Shown here: piece by piece, positions 9,687-17,650 of the stretch | Layout of the letters: each line of letters begins with the position of its first letter | How positions within the stretch are numbered: the stretch's first letter is position 1 | NCBI GenBank assembly: GCA_002705055.1 | Contig: PAHY01000003.1 | Span: 27,889-91,888, forward strand | DNA from: Planctomycetota bacterium | GTDB lineage: Bacteria > Planctomycetota > UBA1135 | Direction: 5' to 3' | Length of the DNA: 64,000 nt | Position numbers and translations under genes: made by a program | The notes under the pieces: model-generated | Told to the model about the DNA's origin: nothing | The model's database searches: none | Seen by the model: only the letters and a program-made list of their open reading frames with translations

Positions 9687-9696
9687 ATGCTATGCT
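9687..9696. promoter_or_regulatory. Overlapping divergent -10 elements for helicase and acpS
   Basis: The 23-base gap between two divergent starts holds TAGCAT on the minus strand (9687-9692, 5 nt before GTG 9681) and TATGCT on the plus strand (9691-9696, 8 nt before ATG 9705). The two hexamers overlap by 2 bases, so polymerases would compete for the site. Confidence 0.5.
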
Positions 9697-10859
9697 CCGC
9701 CGCGATGTCCCTGCCGCTGCCTGCCGACTTGCCGGGAATCGGCGTCGACCTGGTCGACATCGCCCGACTCGTGGCTGCTCTCGAGCGCGGAGGTCCACCG
9801 CTGCGGGACCGGATGTTCACCCCGGCGGAGCAGGAAGAGTGTGAGGGCCGCCCGAACCCGGGCATGCACTATGCCGCTCGCATGGCCGCCAAGGAGGCCG
9901 GAATGAAGGTGCTGGGGACGGGTTGGACGGGTGGAGTTGGCTTCCAGGACTTTGAGGTGATCTCGGATGGCCGGACTGCCCCCAAGCTGAGACTGCACGG
10001 CCAGGCGGCAGTCGTGGCAAGCCGTCACGGAATCCGCGAGATGCGGCTGTCGCTCAGCCACACCGACACGATGGCGATTGCTTTCGTCATTGGAATCTGC
10101 GCCGTTGGCCCAGGCGCAGGCACGGATCCGGGCGTGGAGAGCCATTCCGTCGAGCCTGCGGAATAGCTCTCGGCCTGCTGCGGTGGATGGATCGAGCAGG
10201 GGCGCGCACCGTTGATAGAGAGTGTCGCGATGCCAGAGCGCAACTCGATGTCGGCCCTGGTCGAAGCTGGCGCAGGCACGGGCGTCGATGGCGTGGATCT
10301 CGTCCTGGAGGCGCTCCGCAGAGGCCTGCCACGCTGCGAAGCTGAGTTCAGCTTCGGACAGCTCACCCAGCTCCTGCTGGCAGCGCCCCCGCCACCGCCA
10401 AGCCTCGGCCAGCGCGGCCCGGGGAGAACCTGGGTCGAGCACCACCTCCAGGTACAGCTTGGCAGCGCGGCGCCAGTCGGCTGTTCGCCGAAACGAATCC
10501 GCCACGGCGAGCCGCGCCGCAGCGCGACGCCCCCCGTCCGAAGCAAGCTCGGTCGCTCGATGCCAGGCCCCCCTCGCCGGTCCGACCCGCCCGAGACGCT
10601 CGAGGACGCGGCCATGGCGAAGAGCCGCCTCGGCAGCGAGGGGGCCCTCTGCTCCGCCCCGATAGTCCAGCGCGTAGAGCCGCGCCGCTTCACCGAGCAG
10701 CCTCCATTCCATCGCACCGGAGGTGCGGCCCGCGAGCCGTACGAGTGCCTCGGCCCGTTGGAAGGCGTCTTCTTGGAGCTGAGGCACCTCGTGTGCAGCC
10801 TCGGCGGGAGCTGCTTGCAGGCTGAGCATGCCGGCCAGGATTGCTTGGCTGAGGATCAT
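9690..10859 (-). CDS. Exported TPR-like protein downstream of ECF sigma factor, with abnormal C-terminus
   Basis: The first 250 or so residues look genuine: a signal peptide (MILSQAILAGMLSLQAAPAEA) followed by Ala/Leu/Arg-rich helical repeats of TPR character. The ATG overlaps the sigma-factor stop by 4 bases, so it is co-translated with it. The rest of the frame, about 135 residues, runs antisense through the whole of acpS and has no protein-like features. Either the stop codon near 10100 was lost by a small indel, or the tail is really translated. The true end is therefore uncertain. Confidence 0.6.
   Translation of the reverse strand: MILSQAILAGMLSLQAAPAEAAHEVPQLQEDAFQRAEALVRLAGRTSGAMEWRLLGEAARLYALDYRGGAEGPLAAEAALRHGRVLERLGRVGPARGAWHRATELASDGGRRAAARLAVADSFRRTADWRRAAKLYLEVVLDPGSPRAALAEAWRWRGRCQQELGELSEAELSFAAWQASAERLQDEIHAIDARACASFDQGRHRVALWHRDTLYQRCAPLLDPSTAAGRELFRRLDGMALHARIRACAWANGADSNDESNRHRVGVAERQPHLADSVTACHDCRLAVQSQLGGSPAIRDHLKVLEANSTRPTRPQHLHSGLLGGHASGIVHARVRAALTLFLLRRGEHPVPQRWTSALESSHESGDVDQVDADSRQVGRQRQGHRGGA
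9705..10166 (+). CDS. acpS: Holo-[acyl-carrier-protein] synthase
   Basis: A 4'-phosphopantetheinyl transferase of the AcpS type that activates acyl carrier protein. It shows GIGVDLVDIARL at the start, the FTPAEQEEC segment, YAARMAAKEAGMKVLGTGW (the catalytic KEA region) and the terminal LSLSHTDTMAIAFVIG. The ATG at 9705 is preferred over an upstream ATG because the conserved block begins right after it. The family normally ends at about AFV; here the frame continues for some 25 unrelated residues into the oppositely oriented TPR-like gene, so the original stop codon may have been lost. Confidence 0.93.
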   Translation: MSLPLPADLPGIGVDLVDIARLVAALERGGPPLRDRMFTPAEQEECEGRPNPGMHYAARMAAKEAGMKVLGTGWTGGVGFQDFEVISDGRTAPKLRLHGQAAVVASRHGIREMRLSLSHTDTMAIAFVIGICAVGPGAGTDPGVESHSVEPAE

Positions 10860-11383
10860 GCCTCTCCTCCTTCGTCGAGAGCACGCGCCTCGATCGCCCC
10901 GAGGAGGCGCCGCCGAGCCCGATGCAGACGAACTTTGGCGTTGGCGACGGAGATTTGCTCCAGCTGGGCGAGATCCTGGCAGCTGAGACCATGGTGGTAT
11001 CGCTGGAGGAGCACCTCGCGATCCGTGGGCGGCAGGCCCTGGAGCAGTTCTGGGATCCAGCCGAGCACCTCTGCCCGAGCGACTTCGCCGACGCGTGTGT
11101 CCAGCTCGCCCTCTTCGTCTTCATGCCTGGAGTCGGGCAGATGCGCCAGCGCCTCGAGACCAAGTGGTGAGGGGAGTCGCCGCCGCACCACATCGACCGC
11201 GAGATTGCGCGCCGTGCGAAACAGCCATGCCCGGGGGTTCTTGACCTGAACGCCCGCCTGAACCTGCATGAGGAACCGCACCATCGATTCCTGAGCGATC
11301 TCCTCGGCGAGTTGAGGGTCACCCAGGCGTGACATGACGAATCGTTCGAGCTGCTTCGACCAAAGGTGATAGGGCGCTTCCAT
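10856..11383 (-). CDS. ECF-family RNA polymerase sigma factor
   Basis: A 175-residue protein with sigma region 2 (about residues 10-75: QLAEEIAQESMVRFL..., NPRAWLFRTARNLAVDVVRRR) and region 4 (about 115-165: LPPTDREVLLQRYHHGLSCQDLAQL, then the recognition helix with VANAKVRLHRARRRL). It is of normal length for a minimal ECF sigma factor. The next gene encodes a TPR-like exported protein rather than an obvious anti-sigma factor, so the regulatory input is unknown. Confidence 0.9.
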   Translation of the reverse strand: MEAPYHLWSKQLERFVMSRLGDPQLAEEIAQESMVRFLMQVQAGVQVKNPRAWLFRTARNLAVDVVRRRLPSPLGLEALAHLPDSRHEDEEGELDTRVGEVARAEVLGWIPELLQGLPPTDREVLLQRYHHGLSCQDLAQLEQISVANAKVRLHRARRRLLGAIEARALDEGGEA

Positions 11384-11472
11384 ATGCCATCCGAGGCAAG
11401 CCTCTGTAGGGATGACGTGCGGAGTCGGGCAAAGTTACTCGTGTTGAGATGTGGAAAACTGCGCCGCAATGG

Positions 11473-11508
11473 AAAGAGCGCGGCACCCCGAGGAGTGCCG
11501 CGCTCTTT
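11473..11508 (-). terminator. Strong hairpin terminator of the exported TPR gene
   Basis: Perfect 14-bp inverted repeat (11473-11486 with 11495-11508) around an 8-nt loop, 17 bases after the stop at 11526. Both ends carry AAA/TTT, so it could also act in the other orientation. Confidence 0.75.
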
Positions 11509-11525
11509 GCCACAGTCTGCGCTGT

Positions 11526-12629
11526 CTAGCGCAGGTTCCATTCGCGCTTCAGGCGGTCCCACCACGCGGATTGCGGATAGAGACGGCGCAGGCGCGCGGC
11601 AAGCTGGTTGCCCTGGGTCGCGGTTTCGGTCGAATTCATCTGGCGCAGAGCCTGGGCGGCGAAGTAATGGCTGCGCGGCACAAGCTGGATCGCGTCCTTG
11701 TACATGGTGATGACGCGGAGATGGTGCAGGGCAGCGCGCTCAAACTGGGCCTTCCGCTCTTCCTTCGGAGCATCTTCCATCGCGAGAGCCCGGTAGTAGA
11801 AGCAGTCGCCCAACCCGGAATACGCCAGTGCCATCGTGGTGGCATCCGCCTGGCCGCCCTGAACAATGCGCTCGAAGAAGAGCTGGGCTTTCTCGTAATC
11901 GCCGGTTTCGACCATCACGTTGCCCACTTCGACGTTGGCGCGGCTGGCCACGGTCGGGAACTTGTTCGCGTTCTTCTCGGCGAGACCCGCGAGCTTGCGC
12001 TCACGCGCCTTCGCGTCGCCGCTCTTGTCGAGCAGCGCGAGACCGAGCTCGGCTTCCCGCGCCCAGCGCTCGGGCAGGCCCTTGCTGGACACATCGCCGT
12101 TGAGCTGATTGAAAACCGCCTTCGCGTCGTTGTCCTTGCCGGAGATCGCAAGGATCTGCGCTTTCAGCATGAGAGCCGGCGCGTAGAAAAAGGTGTCCGG
12201 TACTTCGCCCAGAAGCGCGTCCACGGTCGCGCTGACGCCCGTGGCATCGGCCATCGCGAACTGGCAACGCGCCTTGCGGAACAACGCATGTTGCTTGACC
12301 CATGCATACCGGGTGCGATCGAGCAGTCGATCATCGCCCAGCACCGTGTCGAGGATCGCGGAGGCCTTGGCAAACTCGCCGCCATCCATCGCCTCGACTG
12401 CTGCCGCGTACTCGTCCAGCATCTTTGCGGACAGGTCGTGACGGACTTCGAGGACCTCACTGGCGTCCTTTCGGCTTTCGCCGCCGGAAGAAGTGGTGTA
12501 GACGACCTCTTGGTAGGACTCCGACTTGATGGAGCGAACCTTGAGGATCTTGCCGTTGGTCAACTCGAGCTCGGCGTCCTGAGGAGCGGCCGCGGCGAGC
12601 AGAAGCGTAGCGGTAATTGCTGCAAGCAT
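11526..12629 (-). CDS. Exported TPR-repeat protein
   Basis: A 367-residue protein with a short signal peptide (MLAAITATLLLAAAAPQ). A beta-rich N-terminal domain (ELELTNGKILKVRSIKSESYQEVVY...) resembles small SH3-like domains found before TPR arrays. From about residue 70 it consists of helical repeats with TPR spacing (for example ANVEVGNVMVETGDYEKAQLFFERIV and ALAYSGLGDCFYYRAL). It probably acts as a periplasmic scaffold. The ATG at 12629 is chosen because it opens the signal peptide. A good promoter lies upstream and a strong terminator downstream, so it is monocistronic. Confidence 0.82.
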   Translation of the reverse strand: MLAAITATLLLAAAAPQDAELELTNGKILKVRSIKSESYQEVVYTTSSGGESRKDASEVLEVRHDLSAKMLDEYAAAVEAMDGGEFAKASAILDTVLGDDRLLDRTRYAWVKQHALFRKARCQFAMADATGVSATVDALLGEVPDTFFYAPALMLKAQILAISGKDNDAKAVFNQLNGDVSSKGLPERWAREAELGLALLDKSGDAKARERKLAGLAEKNANKFPTVASRANVEVGNVMVETGDYEKAQLFFERIVQGGQADATTMALAYSGLGDCFYYRALAMEDAPKEERKAQFERAALHHLRVITMYKDAIQLVPRSHYFAAQALRQMNSTETATQGNQLAARLRRLYPQSAWWDRLKREWNLR

Positions 12630-12670
12630 GGGGATGCGGTCGACGGTCAAGGCCGTCGGGAGGGCCGAAC

Positions 12671-12700
12671 AGGATATCCCTCGCCCCGGAATAGCGTCAA
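12671..12700 (-). promoter_or_regulatory. Sigma-70-like promoter TTGACG-18-TATCCT
   Basis: The -35 TTGACG (12695-12700) and -10 TATCCT (12671-12676) are 18 bp apart; the start codon lies 41 nt further on. This is the clearest bipartite promoter in the window and indicates a normal leadered mRNA for the TPR gene. Confidence 0.6.
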
Positions 12701-13533
12701 ACCGAGGCGGGGTGACCCGATTCGTGCCCGGAAGCCGCGGCCTTCGCCCCCCCGAGACGGCGGAGCTGGACCAATTCCGCCAACAGAGAGACCGCAATCT
12801 CGCCGCTGGCCTTCGCGCCGATCGAGAGACCGATCGGGGTCCGCACCTGAGCCAGCCAGTCTGCGGGCACCCCCTCGTCGGCAAGGATCCGGTCCAGGGT
12901 GGCCTTCTTGGCCAGGGAGCCGATCATGCCCAGGTACTTGGGCTCGCAGTTGTGCTGCCAGACAGCCCGGAGCGCATCTGCGTCGTCCTTGTGCCCACGG
13001 GTCACGATGACCAGGTAGTGATGGCGGGCCGGCGCATAACGGGCCACCGCCTCTTCCCAGGTGCCGGCAAAGCACTCGTCGGCGAGGGGGTGCAGCCCTT
13101 TGTTGGCGTAGTCCTCGCGGGTGTCGCAGACTGCGACCCGAAGCCCGCATTCCTTGGCAACCCGCACAGCGGCGCCGGAAACGTGCCCCCCACCCAGCAG
13201 GACGAGGACCGGTGGTACGACCGGCTCGGCCAGGATGGTGACCTGACCGCCACAGATCAGCCCGGAATCCGGGAGATCCCGTTGGGTGAGCCGGAAGCTG
13301 CGGGTCTGGGCCCGGTCCGTCTGAATGACCTCGAGGGCCATTTCGATGGCATCTGCTTCGACACAGCCACCCCCCACCGAGCCAAGAATGGAGCCATCGC
13401 CGCGGACGAGCATCTTCATGGCGTCCTTCCCGGGCGTGCTTCCACGCGCGAGCAGGACCGTGCAGAGCGCAGCCGGCTCGCCCGCGCGGCGCATGCGCAC
13501 GATCTCTTCGAAGAGGTCGGTCGAGGCGGACAT
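12697..13533 (-). CDS. XdhC/CoxI-family protein
   Basis: A 278-residue two-domain protein. The N-terminal XdhC/CoxI domain has LARGSTPGKDAMKMLV and GSVGGGCVEADA. The C-terminal domain is a Rossmann fold starting PVLVLLGGGHVSGAAVRVAKECGLRVAVCD, followed by VIVTRGHKDD and YLGMIGSLAKKA. Family members bind molybdenum cofactor and insert it, in sulfurated form, into xanthine-dehydrogenase-type enzymes. No molybdoenzyme gene is nearby, so the client is unknown. Confidence 0.9.
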   Translation of the reverse strand: MSASTDLFEEIVRMRRAGEPAALCTVLLARGSTPGKDAMKMLVRGDGSILGSVGGGCVEADAIEMALEVIQTDRAQTRSFRLTQRDLPDSGLICGGQVTILAEPVVPPVLVLLGGGHVSGAAVRVAKECGLRVAVCDTREDYANKGLHPLADECFAGTWEEAVARYAPARHHYLVIVTRGHKDDADALRAVWQHNCEPKYLGMIGSLAKKATLDRILADEGVPADWLAQVRTPIGLSIGAKASGEIAVSLLAELVQLRRLGGAKAAASGHESGHPASV

Positions 13534-13541
13534 GGTCTTCC

Positions 13542-13571
13542 AGGATACCCATCTGCTCGGAAGACGGTCAG
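13542..13571 (-). promoter_or_regulatory. Promoter CTGACC-18-TATCCT, almost leaderless
   Basis: The -35 CTGACC (13566-13571) and -10 TATCCT (13542-13547) are 18 bp apart and resemble the promoter at 12671-12700. Only 8 nt separate the -10 from the ATG at 13533, so the leader would be at most a few nucleotides. Confidence 0.55.
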
Positions 13572-13662
13572 CCTCGCCTGAGGTGACAGGATTCCTCGAG
13601 GTGTAACCCCGGGCGAAGGAAAACGTCTTCCGGGTGAGCGCGACTCACGCGCGCCTTCGCCC

Positions 13663-15408
13663 ATGCCATTCCTTCCTGCCCTCGTCCTCGCCGCCTTCCA
13701 ACAACCTGATCCGGTTGATCAGGCCCGCTGGGACGGAATTCATTACCTGGTTGATCAACAGCACACAGACGGCAGCTGGACTCTCCCCGGCAACGAGAGA
13801 TTCAGCCACGCGGGTGCGGCTTACCTCGGGTTTGTCCTGCTGCAGGCCGGCCTTCCGCGCGAGCACGTCGCGATCTGGCGAGTCGACCAGCTCCTGCGAG
13901 GACGGGCACCGCGTTCCACCTACGACGCCGCCGTCCGTGTCCATTTCCTCGATGCCTACCGTCCCACGGACCTAGAGCCCCGGCTCGAGCGCGCAGCCCG
14001 TCACCTTCAGCTCCCGCGCTCGGACTATTTCGGCTATGGCTACGCCAATACCTTGGCGCAGGGCGATCTCTCCAACCATCAGTTCGCGCTTCTTGCTCTC
14101 GAACTGCTCGACCGGCACGAACTGGGACCGAACCGTCGTCAGTGGCAGCGTCTCGCCGAGTTCCTGCTGCGCCACCAGCACCCAGAAGGTGGTTGGGGCT
14201 ACTTTCCGCAGCAATCCTCCTCTCCCACCATGCTCTGGGCGGGCGCAGCCTGCCTCGCCGCTTGCCAACGTGCCCTGGAACGAGCCGGAGAGAGCGGAAA
14301 ACTCCTCTCCCGCATCAACGATGCCCTCCAGCATTCCTTTCAAGCCGGAAGCGCAAACTGGTATCTCGACTCCACTCGAGAGAAGGCACCTCTTCATCGC
14401 TGGGTCCACTACGCCGGAGCGACGCTTGAGCGCGCCGCATCCCTCACTGAGCAGCGCCTTATTGGGAAGAAGGACTGGTACCGGGAGGTCTCGCAGTTTC
14501 TGGTCACGAGCCAGCACGCGCGCGGATCCTGGAGTTCCGGAAAGGGAGAACCTGTCCTAAACACCGGCCTCGCACTGGCAGCGCTTGCGCGGGCGACCGC
14601 CTCGACCGGCTCAGGGCCATCACCTCAACCGACGGCACGGTGGATCTCGGAGGAAGGGCCGATTCGGATCGTCGCGCAGGGGACCCACCCTTGTGTCGCC
14701 TTCCTCTCGTCGGTGGACCCAAACTTTGCGGGTGACGGGTGGGAGATCCAGCAGGCCGACTGGTGGTGGAACCATGCCCCTCTCGGTAGCGGGGAGCCAT
14801 CACGCGGAGCCATACGGTTTGCAATCGAGGCGAATGGAGAACACCTGCTTCGGGCACGCTTTGCCTTGAAGTTTGCCGGCCTCGAAGGGGCTGCATCGGA
14901 TGTGGAAATCATGGAGGTGGAGCTCCCCATCCTGGTCGAAGGCCTCGCCGACGCCGCTGAGAAGAAGGAGCTCAGCTTTGTCAGCAACCAGGTCAACTTC
15001 GACGCTCCCGAACTGCTGAATTTCGAAGCCAGCTCGATGGTCGGCGGAGAACTCGCTCCCGGCTGGGCGATCGACGGCAGCTATGGCACGAGCTGGCGCT
15101 GGAAGCCTGATGATGAGGCTCCACGCTGGTCCATCGAACTCCCCGAGGCGGTTCGCTGCACTGCAATCCGAATCGTCCCACACCTGAGGCCGACTCCCGC
15201 GAGCGAGCTCGACGCAGTCGCGCCAGAACTCCGCCTACGGATTCAGGGGAGGCGCCTGCGACTTCAGGGAGATCAGCCGGATGCGCCGGTTTACTATCTC
15301 TTCCCGCGCAAGTTGCGCGTTCAGCGCCTCGAGCTGGAGGTTCTCCATTCCAAGGAGACTCCCTGCCCCTGGCTCGGCATTCGCGAGATTCAACTCCTGA
15401 CACCTTGA
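13663..15408 (+). CDS. Exported alpha-toroid (prenyltransferase/squalene-oxidase repeat) protein with discoidin-like C-terminus
   Basis: A 581-residue protein with a short hydrophobic N-terminus ending near AAFQQ. Residues about 15-310 contain helical hairpins of the squalene-hopene cyclase/prenyltransferase toroid type (WDGIHYLVDQQHTDGSW, LLRHQHPEGGWGYFPQQ and VTSQHARGSWSSGKGEPVLNT). The catalytic DxDD cyclase motif is absent, so a binding or structural role is likelier. After a beta-rich middle, the last 150 residues resemble an F5/8-type-C (discoidin) carbohydrate-binding fold (GWAIDGSYGTSWRW...). It is coupled to the patatin gene by a 4-base overlap. Confidence 0.8.
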   Translation: MPFLPALVLAAFQQPDPVDQARWDGIHYLVDQQHTDGSWTLPGNERFSHAGAAYLGFVLLQAGLPREHVAIWRVDQLLRGRAPRSTYDAAVRVHFLDAYRPTDLEPRLERAARHLQLPRSDYFGYGYANTLAQGDLSNHQFALLALELLDRHELGPNRRQWQRLAEFLLRHQHPEGGWGYFPQQSSSPTMLWAGAACLAACQRALERAGESGKLLSRINDALQHSFQAGSANWYLDSTREKAPLHRWVHYAGATLERAASLTEQRLIGKKDWYREVSQFLVTSQHARGSWSSGKGEPVLNTGLALAALARATASTGSGPSPQPTARWISEEGPIRIVAQGTHPCVAFLSSVDPNFAGDGWEIQQADWWWNHAPLGSGEPSRGAIRFAIEANGEHLLRARFALKFAGLEGAASDVEIMEVELPILVEGLADAAEKKELSFVSNQVNFDAPELLNFEASSMVGGELAPGWAIDGSYGTSWRWKPDDEAPRWSIELPEAVRCTAIRIVPHLRPTPASELDAVAPELRLRIQGRRLRLQGDQPDAPVYYLFPRKLRVQRLELEVLHSKETPCPWLGIREIQLLTP

Positions 15409-16274
15409 GACACCGTGACATTCTGCTCGCCCTCGGAGGAGGAGGCGCCCGGGGAATCGCTCATGTTGGAGTGATCCGCTCCCTCGAGGAGGCCGGCTAT
15501 CGTGTGCGCGGGGTCGCCGGGACGAGCATCGGCTCTGTCATCGGTGGCCTGTACTGCGCCGGGCGTCTTGAGCAGTACGAGCAGTTTCTCGACAGCTTGG
15601 ACGTCGGGGGGATTATTCGACTTCTCGATCTGCGACTCCCGATCCGAGGATTCCTGGGAGGGCGCAGGATCGAATCCCTCCTCCGCCGGCTCGCCGACGC
15701 GCGAATGATCGACGAGCTGCCGATTCCGTTCATTTCAGTAGCGACCGAGCTCTCCGAGGGGGTGGAGGTTCGACTGTCCCACGGAGACTTGGCGCAAGCG
15801 ATGCGCGCGAGCTACGCCATCCCGGGCTTCTTCACTCCCATCCTCGTTCACGGCAAGTGGCTCGTGGACGGGGGCGTTTCCACTCCGGTTCCCGTCCTCG
15901 CGGCGCAGTCCATCGCCAAGCTCCCGGTCATTGCGGTGAACGTAAATAGCAGCGGTCAGCCGCAGGTCGCGCAGGCGTTTGAGGCGCTCGCGCCCACGAA
16001 CGGAGAAGAGGAAGCGCCGGCGAATGAGCCCAAGCTCTTCTCCACCCTGTCAGACAGCATTGCGCACCTCCAGTACCACCTCGCGAGCTATCAGCTGAAG
16101 ATCCATGCGCCGGCCTTTGTGCTCGAGCCTGGCCTGCGTGGAGTCGGGCTTTTTGACTTCCACCGGGCAGACGAGTTGATCGAAGCAGGTCGCCTCGTCG
16201 CCGAGACAGCGTTGCACAGCGGTGAACTACAGCTTGCCATCGACGAGGCTGCGCTGCTCCTGGAATCGAGTTAG
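15405..16274 (+). CDS. Patatin-like phospholipase / serine hydrolase
   Basis: A 289-residue patatin-family hydrolase with the oxyanion motif GGGGARGIAHVG (about residues 11-22), the nucleophile elbow GTSIGS (about 40-45) and the catalytic Asp in DGG (about 153-155). It is like the bacterial RssA/YchK subgroup. The start is TTG at 15405, which overlaps the TGA of the upstream gene; the conserved block begins 10 residues later and no ATG is available. Its stop shares the tetranucleotide TTAG with the stop of the convergent adenosyltransferase gene. Confidence 0.92.
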   Translation: MRHRDILLALGGGGARGIAHVGVIRSLEEAGYRVRGVAGTSIGSVIGGLYCAGRLEQYEQFLDSLDVGGIIRLLDLRLPIRGFLGGRRIESLLRRLADARMIDELPIPFISVATELSEGVEVRLSHGDLAQAMRASYAIPGFFTPILVHGKWLVDGGVSTPVPVLAAQSIAKLPVIAVNVNSSGQPQVAQAFEALAPTNGEEEAPANEPKLFSTLSDSIAHLQYHLASYQLKIHAPAFVLEPGLRGVGLFDFHRADELIEAGRLVAETALHSGELQLAIDEAALLLESS

Positions 16275-16840
16275 GCGTCCGACTGGGGAAGCCAGGGATC
16301 CTCGGCGATTCCCGCCTGCTGATTGGCGATGCGTGCCGCGGTAAATAGCCAGTCGGACAGGCGATTCAGATAGCTCAGCAGTTCGGCGGCGACCGCGTCC
16401 GCACCTTCGGCGTCGCGCAGAGCCACCAGCCATCTCTCGGCACGGCGGCAGACGGCGCGCGCCAGATGCAAGCGGGCGGCCAGCTCGCTACCGCCGGGGA
16501 GAACGAAGTTCTTCAACGGCTCCAACGACTGATCCCAGGAGTCGATCTCCTGCTCGAGCTGCTTGTCGGCATCGGCCGGCCACACGGGAAGGTGCTTGCG
16601 CGCTTCCCCGGCGTCGGGAGGTGTGGCGAGATGGGCCCCGAGAGTGAAGAGTCGGCTCGACTCCCGGCGCAGGGCCTGCTTCAGGGATTCCTCTGCGCAG
16701 GCCACGACACAGCCGCCCAAGATGCAGTTGAGTTCGTCGATCTCTCCGTAGGCGTGGATGCGCGCGTGATCTTTGAGAACACGCTTTCCGCCGAAGAGCG
16801 AGGTTTCGCCCTGGTCGCCGCCGCGGGTGTAGATCTTCAT
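16271..16840 (-). CDS. Cob(I)yrinic acid a,c-diamide / cobalamin adenosyltransferase, PduO type
   Basis: A 189-residue PduO-type ATP:cob(I)alamin adenosyltransferase, which makes adenosylcobalamin from ATP. It has the ATP-binding N-terminus MKIYTRGGDQGETSLFGGKRV, then YGEIDELNCILG, FVLPGGSELAARLHLARAVCRRAERW and LLSYLNRLSDWLFTAAR. It is a complete, normal-length member. No other cobalamin gene is nearby. TAGAGT stands 6 nt before the ATG. Confidence 0.95.
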   Translation of the reverse strand: MKIYTRGGDQGETSLFGGKRVLKDHARIHAYGEIDELNCILGGCVVACAEESLKQALRRESSRLFTLGAHLATPPDAGEARKHLPVWPADADKQLEQEIDSWDQSLEPLKNFVLPGGSELAARLHLARAVCRRAERWLVALRDAEGADAVAAELLSYLNRLSDWLFTAARIANQQAGIAEDPWLPQSDA

Positions 16841-16846
16841 GGTGTC

Positions 16847-16852
16847 ACTCTA
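16847..16852 (-). promoter_or_regulatory. Putative -10 element TAGAGT
   Basis: Ends 6 nt before the ATG at 16840; predicts a leaderless mRNA for the adenosyltransferase. Confidence 0.5.
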
Positions 16853-16888
16853 GTCCTTACGGTGGATGCGGCCCAATGGCGGGCCCCG

Positions 16889-16926
16889 AAAAAAAGAGCA
16901 GCTCCGCCGCGAGGGGCGGAGCTGCT
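16889..16926 (-). terminator. Rho-independent terminator of the peroxiredoxin gene
   Basis: A perfect 12-bp GC-rich stem (16897-16908 with 16915-16926), a 6-nt loop, then seven T residues on the minus strand (16889-16895). It starts 18 bases after the peroxiredoxin stop. Confidence 0.9.
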
Positions 16927-16944
16927 GATCGGAACTCTCGTGGC

Positions 16945-17541
16945 TTAGAGGCCCGAGGCGTTCTCGGAGAGGTACGACGCGACGCCGTCGGCGGACGCGG
17001 TCATGCCCGGCTTGCCTTCCTGCCAGCCGGCGGGGCAGACTTCGCCGTGCTTCTCGTGGAAGGCGAGGGCGTCGACCATGCGGAGCATTTCGTCGACGTT
17101 GCGGCCCAGCGGCAGGTCGTTGATGACCTGGTGGCGGACCACGCCGTTCTCGTCAATCAGGAAGGAGCCACGCAGAGCGACGGACTCGTTGAAGAGCACG
17201 TCGTAGTCGCGGGCGATGTTCTTGTCGATGTCAGCGACCAGCGGGAAGGTGACCTGGCCAATGCCGCCGTTCTCGACCGCGGTGTTGCGCCACGCGTGGT
17301 GCGAGAAATGGCTGTCGACCGAGCAACCCAGGACGACCACGCCGCGCTTTTCGAACTCGGCGACGCGATGGTCAAAGGCGATGATCTCCGACGGGCAGAC
17401 GAAGGTGAAGTCGAGCGGGTAGAAGAACAGGACGACCTTCTTGCCGCGATAATCCGACAGGCTGATCTCCTGGAACGAACCGTCAGGCATGACGGCTTGG
17501 GCTTTGAAGTCGGGAGCTTCCTTGGTGACGAGGACGGCCAT
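16945..17541 (-). CDS. Typical 2-Cys peroxiredoxin (AhpC/Prx1 family)
   Basis: A 198-residue thiol peroxidase with peroxidatic Cys49 in FYPLDFTFVCPSE and resolving Cys in HGEVCPAGW near the C-terminus. It reduces hydrogen peroxide and alkyl hydroperoxides in the cytosol. Unlike most transcription-unit heads here it has a leader with an AGAGAAGAG purine tract before the ATG, and a strong terminator follows, which suits a highly expressed monocistronic gene. Confidence 0.97.
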   Translation of the reverse strand: MAVLVTKEAPDFKAQAVMPDGSFQEISLSDYRGKKVVLFFYPLDFTFVCPSEIIAFDHRVAEFEKRGVVVLGCSVDSHFSHHAWRNTAVENGGIGQVTFPLVADIDKNIARDYDVLFNESVALRGSFLIDENGVVRHQVINDLPLGRNVDEMLRMVDALAFHEKHGEVCPAGWQEGKPGMTASADGVASYLSENASGL

Positions 17542-17650
17542 GATTCTCTTCTCTTTTTCTGGGAAGGAGGGACGAGCCAGTTCTTAGGCTGCCGCGCTGG
17601 AGGTTCCAGCACCGATTTTCAGCCCGGGGAACCCGTCCGAGCCGCATATT

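Noticed and set aside
8344..9906. A 520-codon open frame on the plus strand
   Set aside because: Antisense to the UvrD/PcrA helicase and then out of frame with acpS.
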